Source: Candidatus Peregrinibacteria bacterium (GTDB taxonomy: Bacteria > Patescibacteriota > Gracilibacteria > UBA1369 > PNNO01). Taken from it: 36,691 bases of DNA. The position numbers and the translations under genes were made by a program. Shown in pieces: positions 17,303-23,295 of the stretch. Position 1 is the stretch's first letter. The number at the start of each line of letters is the position of its first letter. Location of the stretch: NCBI GenBank assembly GCA_014728955.1, contig WJKT01000087.1, forward strand, positions 1-36,691. Direction: 5' to 3'. The notes beneath the pieces were generated by a model. The model saw nothing but the letters and a program-made list of their open reading frames with translations. It did no database searches and was not told where the DNA came from.

Positions 17303-18658
17303 TCACATATTTCCGTCGGCAACAAGAACTTCTCCCAGTTCCCAAATATCGCCGGCTCCCATAATCAGGGCAATATCAATGTCATCACTGTTGTTTTTTA
17401 AATATTTCTTTATTTCTTGATACGTTTCCAGATGATATGTCTGTATGCCCTGTACTTGCACCGCCTCGATTAAATCATCAACCGATATACTAGTAACATC
17501 TTGTTTTGTATCACGAACACGATAAATATTAGGAATAATAACAATATCAGCTTCTTTAAACGACGAAGCAAATTCGGATAAAAATTGTTTTGTCCTGTTA
17601 TACTGATGTGGTTGAAAAATACAACATATCTTTTTTCCCGGATATCGTTGCCGAGTCGCTTTCAGAGTGCTTTTAATGGCTGTGGGGTGATGAGCATAAT
17701 CATTAATGATGGTTATGCCGTTATATGTTCCCATAATATCAAAACGTCTCCATGATCCCGTGAAACCATTTAAAGTTTTTATCACCGTTTCCCGATTAAT
17801 TGCAAGAATGTCTCCCAGAATATAGGCGGCTAGCGCATTCATTTTATTGAAGTCGCCGGGAACCGAAAGATGTAATGTCCCCTGCTTTTTCTTACCCTTA
17901 TAAAGGGTATTATCGGCAATGGTAAAATCTGCATCGGCATTATGCGTAGAAAACGTTATAATCTTTGCTTTTTGACCGGCAATAACATCACGCACATTGG
18001 GATCGTCTATATTGGCAATCAAATATCCTTCCTTGGGTAGCTTTTCTATAAATTCTTTAAAAGCACTTTTATAATCTTCCAGATCTTTATAATAATCCAA
18101 GTGTTCCGCCTCAAGATTGGTAAGTATAATAATATTTGGATTATATCTGAGGAAATTACGTTTATATTCGCATGCTTCAACAAGAAATATATCGCCATCC
18201 CCTTGACGATAATTGTTATTATCCAGTTGCTTCACTTGCGATCCAACCACGACAGTAGGATCTTTTTTACCCGCCACCATAACCAATGCAGCCATGGAAG
18301 TAACGGTTGTTTTCCCATGGGTTCCACATACCGCGATGGTATAACTGTCTTCAGTATATTCACCGATTGCTTCGGAGAATGTCATAATTTCAATATCGTG
18401 TTTTCGCGCATAAGACAATTCGGGATTCGTTTCCGGGATAGCGGATGAAACAATAACCAGATCGGGGGAATTTTCAATATGTGCCGTATCATGACCAACA
18501 TAAATAGTAATCCCCTTTTTTTGCATAGTTTGCAATAAATGAGAGTCATTCATGTCCGAACCCGATACGACGTGACCCTGTTCATGTAAAATTTGAGCAA
18601 GACCACTTAACCCGATACCTCCAATTCCTATACAGTGAATGTGTTTACCTGCTTTCAT
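17303..18658 (-). CDS. murC: UDP-N-acetylmuramate--L-alanine ligase
   Basis: Adds the first amino acid, L-alanine, to UDP-MurNAc in cytoplasmic peptidoglycan precursor synthesis. The protein has 451 residues. An N-terminal Rossmann domain opens with HCIGIGGIGLSGLAQIL, the ATP site is GTHGKTT at 112-118, the central NDYAHHPT motif is present, and SWRRFDIMG precedes it. One position is unusual: the segment normally reading EADESD in MurC reads EACEYK (161-166), so an acidic residue is replaced by cysteine. The related ligase Mpl also differs here, but overall length and motif order favour MurC. It is convergent with cysS and divergent from the FtsB-like gene. Confidence 0.92.
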   Translation of the reverse strand: MKAGKHIHCIGIGGIGLSGLAQILHEQGHVVSGSDMNDSHLLQTMQKKGITIYVGHDTAHIENSPDLVIVSSAIPETNPELSYARKHDIEIMTFSEAIGEYTEDSYTIAVCGTHGKTTVTSMAALVMVAGKKDPTVVVGSQVKQLDNNNYRQGDGDIFLVEACEYKRNFLRYNPNIIILTNLEAEHLDYYKDLEDYKSAFKEFIEKLPKEGYLIANIDDPNVRDVIAGQKAKIITFSTHNADADFTIADNTLYKGKKKQGTLHLSVPGDFNKMNALAAYILGDILAINRETVIKTLNGFTGSWRRFDIMGTYNGITIINDYAHHPTAIKSTLKATRQRYPGKKICCIFQPHQYNRTKQFLSEFASSFKEADIVIIPNIYRVRDTKQDVTSISVDDLIEAVQVQGIQTYHLETYQEIKKYLKNNSDDIDIALIMGAGDIWELGEVLVADGNM

Positions 18659-18660
18659 GA

Positions 18661-18689
18661 TTGCGGCTATAGTAAGTCTGTGTTAGAAT
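18661..18689 (+). promoter_or_regulatory. Candidate promoter for the FtsB-like gene
   Basis: A weak -35, TTGCGG (18661-18666), lies 17 bases before TAGAAT (18684-18689), a five-of-six -10. The gap between murC and the FtsB-like gene is only 59 bases. The start would fall near 18696, about 22 bases before the ATG. Confidence 0.4.
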
Positions 18690-18717
18690 TTTTGAGCTTT
18701 CTGACTAGATTCATACC

Positions 18718-19128
18718 ATGGAGAAAAAAAAGGATCAACCGTCAAATCTTACGAATTTCATTATTATAGGGCTTATTCTTCTGAGCACATATTTATTATA
18801 CTCGTTGACACTTGCATTTTATAAGAGTCATCAAATTGATATTTATATCGAAGATTTCGAACAGGAGAATCACCGTATTGCAGAAGAAAACCGTAAACTT
18901 GTTGAAGAGTTTGATTACGTAACCTCGGATGCCTATATCGACAAAATACTCAAGCAAAACAAAGGGCTAATTAATCCCGGAGAAGATATGATTGTTATAG
19001 CCTCAACTCCCCTACTCGGCGAAGAGCAGGCAGTTGAAGAATTTGGAAATATGACTCGCAACCTTGATGGAGTTTCAAATGTGGACAAATGGAAAATCTT
19101 TATTTTTGACGACAACCCATTGCGATAA
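18718..19128 (+). CDS. FtsB/DivIC-like septum formation initiator protein
   Basis: A 136-residue single-pass membrane protein. One membrane helix (about 13-33) is followed by a coiled coil (about 38-68, DFEQENHRIAEENRKLVEEF). The motif DAYIDKILKQNKGLINPGE corresponds to the YIE..AR..LG...PGE element of FtsB/DivIC proteins. These form the divisome FtsQBL/DivIB-DivIC-FtsL complex that activates septal wall synthesis. About 35 extra residues follow the core. It lies next to murC, which fits a cell-wall role. The ATG at 18718 is the natural start; MEKKKDQP gives a basic cytoplasmic end. Confidence 0.82.
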   Translation: MEKKKDQPSNLTNFIIIGLILLSTYLLYSLTLAFYKSHQIDIYIEDFEQENHRIAEENRKLVEEFDYVTSDAYIDKILKQNKGLINPGEDMIVIASTPLLGEEQAVEEFGNMTRNLDGVSNVDKWKIFIFDDNPLR

Positions 19129-19132
19129 ATCC

Positions 19133-19160
19133 TTGACAACAGGTTTTTGTAGCGTATCAT
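19133..19160 (+). promoter_or_regulatory. Promoter for initiator tRNA
   Basis: A perfect -35, TTGACA (19133-19138), lies 16 bases before TATCAT (19155-19160). Transcription would begin near 19167, about 13 bases before the tRNA. This is the closest match to the sigma-70 consensus at -35 in the window, as expected for a stable RNA gene. Confidence 0.65.
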
Positions 19161-19179
19161 ACAGGTACTTTCCCACTAT

Positions 19180-19254
19180 CGCGGGGTAGAGCAGTGGCAG
19201 CTCGTCGGGCTCATAACCCGGAGGTCGCAGGTTCGAATCCTGCCCCCGCAACCA
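19180..19254 (+). tRNA. Initiator tRNA-fMet (CAT)
   Basis: A full 75-base cloverleaf with encoded CCA (19252-19254). The acceptor strands are CGCGGGG and CCCCGCA, so the first pair is C1 against A72; this mismatch is the mark of bacterial initiators. The D stem GAGC/GCTC carries A11-U24, also initiator-like. The anticodon arm has three consecutive G-C pairs (GGG/CCC) next to the CTCATAA loop. The T arm is GCAGG-TTCGAAT-CCTGC. It has its own promoter upstream and its own terminator downstream. Confidence 0.95.
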
Positions 19255-19261
19255 AAAATAC

Positions 19262-19287
19262 CACTCATTTCTAATGAGTGTTTTTTT
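19262..19287 (+). terminator. Rho-independent terminator of initiator tRNA
   Basis: A perfect 8-bp stem, CACTCATT (19262-19269) and AATGAGTG (19273-19280), with loop TCT, is followed by seven T residues (19281-19287). It begins 7 bases after the tRNA. The T-tract overlaps the last bases of the convergent pgsA gene. Confidence 0.88.
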
Positions 19288-19816
19288 ACGCTTTGCTAAA
19301 AATATGTTTCCAAAATGATCGCCCACCCATAACTCCCAAAATAAGAGCAACAAGTAAATTAACAAAAGCAATAGTTTGGAAAACAGTAATTCCCATTATA
19401 AGGAAAAGCTCTCCACAGAGTATGGCAATATCTATGAAAAATGATTTAAACTTTGCATAAAAAGGCGGCTTTATGAACAGTTTTTCTATTGTTGCATATT
19501 TTAAGGATGTATCCACAATCAGTTCACGAGCAATTAATACCATAACAATCCACAAAGGAAACACCTCTAATGTTGCCAGGGCAATCATTACCAAAACATG
19601 CAATAATTTATCTGCTATCGGATCAAGCAAAATCCCCATTTTGCTTTCTTGCTTTAGTGTGCGTGCAAGGTAACCGTCTACCAAATCACTGGCTGCAGCA
19701 ATTGCATATATAACGATAGCAACATGATAATGGTAGGGAAACTCAAAAAAAAGTGCGCCAATGGCAAACGGAACAAGAAAAATTCTAAAAAAACTAATAT
19801 AATTAGGAAGCGTCAT
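19286..19816 (-). CDS. pgsA: CDP-diacylglycerol--glycerol-3-phosphate 3-phosphatidyltransferase-like protein
   Basis: A 176-residue CDP-alcohol phosphatidyltransferase, the usual size for PgsA, which makes phosphatidylglycerol phosphate from CDP-DAG and glycerol-3-phosphate in the membrane. The family signature is complete: D44, D47-G48, A51-R52, G61, D65 and D69, within SDLVDGYLAR and GILLDPIADK. About five to six hydrophobic helices are visible. The N-terminus MTLPNYISFFRIFLVP matches the LPN.LT..R start of PgsA. Other alcohol acceptors cannot be excluded by motif alone, and a second family member lies nearby. Its stop lies within the tRNA terminator T-tract. Confidence 0.86.
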   Translation of the reverse strand: MTLPNYISFFRIFLVPFAIGALFFEFPYHYHVAIVIYAIAAASDLVDGYLARTLKQESKMGILLDPIADKLLHVLVMIALATLEVFPLWIVMVLIARELIVDTSLKYATIEKLFIKPPFYAKFKSFFIDIAILCGELFLIMGITVFQTIAFVNLLVALILGVMGGRSFWKHIFSKA

Positions 19817-19842
19817 AAGCCAATAGAATAATAATCACTACC

Positions 19843-19890
19843 ATTATAATACAAAAAGCCCTATTCAGCCACTGAATAGGTACTTTTTGT
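19843..19890. promoter_or_regulatory. Hairpin/operator-like palindrome in the divergent pgsA-XRE gap
   Basis: CCTATTCAG (19860-19868), loop CCA and CTGAATAGG (19872-19880) form a perfect 9-bp dyad. It is flanked by ACAAAAAG (19851-19858) and CTTTTTGT (19883-19890), which can extend the pairing. A minus-strand -10, TATAAT (plus-strand ATTATA at 19843-19848), lies beside it, with its -35 region falling inside the dyad. No gene ends here, so an operator or leader structure for pgsA seems more likely than a terminator. Confidence 0.5.
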
Positions 19891-19978
19891 GAAGCCTCTC
19901 TCTTCTCTTTCGAGATTCTCTAAAACCGATTAAAAATTTAACAAATCATTCATTGTATGTAAAGTTTTTCCTTTCATC

Positions 19979-20006
19979 TTTACAATATTTAAGTCTGTGT
20001 TAATAT
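19979..20006 (+). promoter_or_regulatory. Candidate promoter for the XRE regulator
   Basis: TTTACA (19979-19984) lies 16 bases before TAATAT (20001-20006). Transcription would start near 20013, leaving about 24 bases of leader before the ATG at 20037. Confidence 0.4.
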
Positions 20007-20036
20007 TTAGTTCACTCAATGTAAAATTCACACACT

Positions 20037-20786
20037 ATGAATCGAAATTTTAATAAAATTATATCGCAACGCATTAAGATGGCGTTAAAAGAAGCTAATA
20101 CCTCGCAGACTGAATTAGCTCAAATGATTGAAAAATCTCGTGCTTATATTTCCAATATTACGAAAGGACGATATGTTCCCAAAGTATCGGAATTAATTAA
20201 AATTGCAGAGTATCTCAAAAAACCCGTGGGTTATTTTCTTGGTGAGGATAAACCCGGTCTTATGCATTATGTACAAAAAGCAAAAAAATGGGACAAACTC
20301 GTAAAACTTATTGAAACCGACATTCGAAAAGATTTGTCTGACGATGTAGTTGCAATCCCCATGCTTGAACATGCCAATATACGAAATAAAAGCGTACAGG
20401 AAATTATAGATTCACGAAAAAATCTTAAAAATTATATTTATCTTTCAAAGCACAATCTGCGTAAATATTACAAATACACAAAATCACTCGATGATTTATT
20501 GGGATTGCGAATATTTATAAGAGATTATCCTGAATTTGGTATTTATTTAGGTGATATTACCGTTTACGAACCTGTTTTTAATAACGATATCGGTGATGAT
20601 AGCGGAAAACTGTTTGGTATTATCTATAAAGGAGATTTATGTATTAAACGCGTCTATAAAGAAGGTAAAAAATATTACTTTGAGCCGCTTCATTCAACAC
20701 CGCAACTCAATAAGATGACAATGCACAATAAAGATCTTGTTATTGCCGGAAAGATTGTATTCTCCATTCATACAAAGCTTTTTTGA
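20037..20786 (+). CDS. XRE-family regulator with degenerate S24/LexA-like C-terminal domain
   Basis: A 249-residue transcription factor. Residues about 10-68 form a Cro/CI-type helix-turn-helix (TSQTELAQMIEKSRAYISNI, then KVSELIKIAEYLKKPVGYFLG). The last 90 residues follow the pattern of the S24 peptidase fold of LexA/CI: LGDITVYEP, GKLFGIIYKGDLCIKRV and DLVIAGKIVFSIH. The lysine of IKRV is present, but the position expected for the catalytic serine reads Tyr in IRDYPEFG by my alignment. So it probably does not cleave itself and may instead bind a ligand or only dimerise. It sits between two phospholipid-synthesis genes and beside a palindrome at 19860-19880. Confidence 0.82.
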   Translation: MNRNFNKIISQRIKMALKEANTSQTELAQMIEKSRAYISNITKGRYVPKVSELIKIAEYLKKPVGYFLGEDKPGLMHYVQKAKKWDKLVKLIETDIRKDLSDDVVAIPMLEHANIRNKSVQEIIDSRKNLKNYIYLSKHNLRKYYKYTKSLDDLLGLRIFIRDYPEFGIYLGDITVYEPVFNNDIGDDSGKLFGIIYKGDLCIKRVYKEGKKYYFEPLHSTPQLNKMTMHNKDLVIAGKIVFSIHTKLF

Positions 20787-20824
20787 TGCCTTGCATTATA
20801 TGCAATAAATAGTGTACTTTCATT

Positions 20825-20919
20825 TCGTCATGACATCATGAACGCCGCTCTTTGAAATCGGCTGACGACGGTTTTTTTCTGCCTATTTACGAAAATATAC
20901 AGAAAGATGTCGTCGTCAG
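20825..20919 (+). promoter_or_regulatory. Leader with competing inverted repeats before the second CDP-alcohol transferase
   Basis: CTGACGACG (20862-20870) can pair perfectly with CGTCGTCAG (20911-20919). An inner stem TTTCTG/CAGAAA (20876-20881 and 20900-20905) supports that fold. The left arm can also pair with TCGTCA at 20825-20830, next to a GCCG/CGGC stem and directly before seven T residues (20872-20878). Mutually exclusive folds around a T-tract look like an attenuator, but no terminator-grade stem is obvious. Confidence 0.35.
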
Positions 20920-20934
20920 AAAGGCTGGTCTGTG

Positions 20935-21906
20935 ATGAACAGAAATTCCTTTTCATTATTCTTTTCCAGATCAAATATTCCCAACGTGATTACGGGAAGC
21001 AGAATTATTCTCTTTTTACTCACCCTTTTTGCAATTAATTACACGTATCATACCAACGAGCCGCTTCATGCTGCATTCTCAATTATTGGTGCGGTGCTGT
21101 ACGGTCTCGATTGGCTTGATGGATACGTCGCTCGAAAATACGGATGGGAATCCTCTTTTGGTGCTATTTTTGATCCGGCAGGAGATAAAATATGTGCCTA
21201 CAGCATGCTCGCCTATTTCTACTCAATCGGGATCTTCCCGCTGTGGGCTCTTGCAATCATCCTCTTCCGCGATATTGTTCTCAGTACTATACGGCTGGCA
21301 AGTGTAAAGTACGGCTTTACATTTAAAACCAGTCAGATGGGAAAACTGAGAACCAATATTATCGGTTTCGGTGGTGGTATGCTGTACCTACTCCACTATT
21401 GGGGAGAATATTACTTTATTGAAGTTGATATAGGAATCAGCCATGTCGTTATGATCGGCATTACGCTGTTTACTATCTTCAATATAGTAAAATTGCCCAA
21501 TCAATTCATGCTGAAGATTTTTCCTCGTTTTACCGATAAGGTAGGAGCGGTTATAACCTTTATAATTGCTGCAATTTATCCTCCTTATTCAATTATCATT
21601 GCGATGATATGGATAACGGCGTATACCTTATGGGACTATGGAAGAGCGTTCATGCATGAAGTGGAGAAAAAGCTGGCGGTAGACAGAAAAAACGTTCAAA
21701 AGTTCATTCCAAAGGCAATTGCATATTGTTGTATTGGCATCGGTATGACTGCCGTGATACTTGGACTGCTGACCGTTTCTATCTATGCGTCAATTCTTAT
21801 TGCAATGGGCATTTTCATCGCATTGCTTATGCAAAATCAAAATGTGGCAAATGCACAACTTGTCACTATCCCCCACAAACAGACAACGACATCAAACACG
21901 TCATGA
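20935..21906 (+). CDS. Second CDP-alcohol phosphatidyltransferase with long C-terminal membrane extension
   Basis: A 323-residue membrane protein. The N-terminal half carries a complete CDP-alcohol signature: D59, D62-G63, A66-R67, G76, D80 and D84, within LDWLDGYVAR and GAIFDPAGDK. It should transfer a phosphatidyl group from CDP-DAG to an alcohol, but the acceptor (glycerol-P, inositol-P, another polyol) cannot be read from this motif. Typical PgsA proteins end near 180 residues; here another 140 residues add about four helices and a polar tail rich in T, N and Q. A GTG at 20932 directly precedes the ATG at 20935; the ATG is preferred. Its own terminator lies at 21951. Confidence 0.85.
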   Translation: MNRNSFSLFFSRSNIPNVITGSRIILFLLTLFAINYTYHTNEPLHAAFSIIGAVLYGLDWLDGYVARKYGWESSFGAIFDPAGDKICAYSMLAYFYSIGIFPLWALAIILFRDIVLSTIRLASVKYGFTFKTSQMGKLRTNIIGFGGGMLYLLHYWGEYYFIEVDIGISHVVMIGITLFTIFNIVKLPNQFMLKIFPRFTDKVGAVITFIIAAIYPPYSIIIAMIWITAYTLWDYGRAFMHEVEKKLAVDRKNVQKFIPKAIAYCCIGIGMTAVILGLLTVSIYASILIAMGIFIALLMQNQNVANAQLVTIPHKQTTTSNTS

Positions 21907-21950
21907 TGGGCTTCAAACAAAACGAATGCTCATTGTGCATCATTGTGCGC

Positions 21951-21982
21951 GGGCGCCGTTTTATAAGACGGTGCCCTTTTTT
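21951..21982 (+). terminator. Rho-independent terminator
   Basis: GGGCGCCGT (21951-21959) and ACGGTGCCC (21968-21976) form a 9-bp stem with one G-U pair and an 8-base loop. Six T residues follow (21977-21982). It ends the transcript of the CDP-alcohol transferase and separates it from the tRNA. Confidence 0.9.
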
Positions 21983-21990
21983 AAAAAAGC

Positions 21991-22019
21991 TTGCACTCAC
22001 CCATGCAAAAACGTAATAT
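21991..22019 (+). promoter_or_regulatory. Candidate promoter for the CAT tRNA
   Basis: TTGCAC (21991-21996) lies 17 bases before TAATAT (22014-22019). The start would fall near 22026, about 7 bases before the tRNA. Both boxes are imperfect, but the spacing and position fit a tRNA promoter. Confidence 0.45.
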
Positions 22020-22032
22020 ATTTCTCGCACGT

Positions 22033-22109
22033 GGCCGGGTAGCTCAGTTGGTTAGAGCGCGGGACTCATAAGCCCGAGGTCGTGGGTTCGATCCCCACCC
22101 CTGCCACCA
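22033..22109 (+). tRNA. tRNA with CAT anticodon (elongator Met, possibly Ile2)
   Basis: A 77-base cloverleaf with encoded CCA (22107-22109). D arm GCTC...GAGC, anticodon loop CTCATAA and T arm GTGGG-TTCGATC-CCCAC are all clear. G1-C72 pairs normally, so this is not an initiator. Two stem positions do not pair: C4 against U69 in the acceptor, and A31 against G39 at the top of the anticodon stem. A CAT anticodon fits elongator Met, or Ile2 after lysidine modification. The lack of C4-G69 and C5-G68 pairs favours Met, but this is not settled. Confidence 0.85.
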
Positions 22110-22120
22110 TTTTATTGCCT

Positions 22121-22642
22121 ATGAATTACACTTTTTTAGTTTATTATTCGGTTATCTTTTTTCTTCCGGCATACGTTGCCAATGCAATGCCGGTTATTGC
22201 CAACGGTCTTAATCTGTGTCCTTCGCTTGCAAAACCAATACACGAGGAATGGTTCGGTAAATCTAAAACATATAGAGGGTTTATATTCGGGATTATAGGA
22301 GCTTTTATTATTAATATAGTGCCGCTTTCCTTTGGATTTTATGATTTTCATGAAAGCGCAACATTGATTATTTTCTTTTGGACAACTTTTACTCTAAGTA
22401 TCGGTGCACTACTTGGCGACCTTGCAAAAAGCTTTTTCAAAAGACGGGTAGGTATAAAAAGCGGCCACCCATGGCCACCGTTCGATCAATTGGACTATGT
22501 TATCGGAGCATTGCTCTTTTCATATGCAATAAACCCCCAGCCGCTTGAAGTCATTGTGACGCTGCTTATCCTCTCCCCTCTTCTCTCCCTTTTTGCAAAT
22601 GTTGCCGCGTATATTCTTCATCTAAAAAAAGTGTGGTGGTAA
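22121..22642 (+). CDS. CarS-like (DUF46) CDP-lipid synthase
   Basis: A 173-residue membrane protein of the CDP-archaeol synthase family. Diagnostic segments are AKPIHEEWFGKSKTYRGFI near residue 40, GALLGDLAKSFFKRRVGI, and HPWPPFDQLDYVIGALL. Five hydrophobic segments are visible. In archaea CarS activates the lipid phosphate with CTP; in bacteria the equivalent CDP-DAG step is done by CdsA. A bacterial CarS homologue beside two CDP-alcohol transferases suggests it does the CDP-lipid activation here, which is an inference. The frame stays open back into the tRNA at 22082, but the ATG at 22121 gives the natural start. It lies 11 bases after the tRNA and abuts the convergent DsbA-like gene. Confidence 0.87.
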   Translation: MNYTFLVYYSVIFFLPAYVANAMPVIANGLNLCPSLAKPIHEEWFGKSKTYRGFIFGIIGAFIINIVPLSFGFYDFHESATLIIFFWTTFTLSIGALLGDLAKSFFKRRVGIKSGHPWPPFDQLDYVIGALLFSYAINPQPLEVIVTLLILSPLLSLFANVAAYILHLKKVWW

Positions 22643-23251
22643 TTACTCCTCCACCGGTAACTCTTTCTCAATTGCTTTTTTGATTTTTTCGTATGGCTGC
22701 ACTCCCAGTAATTGCTGATCATTTACGAAAATCGTTGGGGTTGCGCTTACTCCTCTCTCTTTTCCTTCTTTTCGATTACGTAATACCACGTTTTTATAAC
22801 GATCGGTATCAAGACAAGTATCAAACGCCTGGACGTTCAATCCATATTCATTGGCACGTGCCGTTAAACTTTCCCGGTCAAGATTCTCCTGATCACTAAA
22901 TAAATCAATATGCATTTGCCAATATAGATTTTCATCCTGTTCACCCGCACAATAAGTGGCTTCACTCGCTTTTTGTGCATATTCGTGATTCAGCATAGGA
23001 TAATCTTTAAACACAAATCGAACTTTTCCCGTTTCTATATAATCTTTTTGCAACTCCGGCAATATCTGTAAAGCAAACATGGCGCAAAACGAAGATTCGT
23101 AATCACTATAAGCGGTAACAACAACATCGGCATTTGCGTTCCCTTTTGAATAGGTGATGTCGATATCCTGAGGGATTGATGTATTCTCCTGATTCGAGCA
23201 TCCACCCGCAATCAGTGCAAGCACACATAACAATGAGAATACTTTTCGCAT
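22643..23251 (-). CDS. DsbA-like thioredoxin-fold lipoprotein lacking the first active-site cysteine
   Basis: A 202-residue exported protein. The signal peptide ends at a lipobox-like IAGGC (Cys18), so it is probably a lipoprotein. The rest is a DsbA-type thioredoxin fold with helical insert, closing with GVSATPTIFVNDQ, which holds the cis-proline. Where family members have C-x-x-C (usually CPFC), this protein reads SSFC at 53-56, so the nucleophilic cysteine is gone and only Cys56 remains. Two more cysteines (TYCAGEQ, FDTCLDTD) may compensate or form a structural bond. A normal disulfide-exchange role is therefore doubtful. It follows the LytR-CpsA-Psr gene by 44 bases on the same strand. 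Confidence 0.85.
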   Translation of the reverse strand: MRKVFSLLCVLALIAGGCSNQENTSIPQDIDITYSKGNANADVVVTAYSDYESSFCAMFALQILPELQKDYIETGKVRFVFKDYPMLNHEYAQKASEATYCAGEQDENLYWQMHIDLFSDQENLDRESLTARANEYGLNVQAFDTCLDTDRYKNVVLRNRKEGKERGVSATPTIFVNDQQLLGVQPYEKIKKAIEKELPVEE

Positions 23252-23295
23252 GACAAAAAAGATTAATAGTGATCAAGACGCATTATGCACTAAAA

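Noticed and set aside
20791..20805. TTGCAT-TAT-ATGCAA palindrome after the XRE gene as a terminator
   Set aside because: The 6-bp stem is A-T rich and is not followed by a T-run; a regulator site remains possible but there is no support for it.
22082..22120. Start of the CarS-like gene inside the tRNA
   Set aside because: The extra residues would be encoded by the T arm and acceptor of the tRNA; ATG 22121 gives a typical membrane-protein start.
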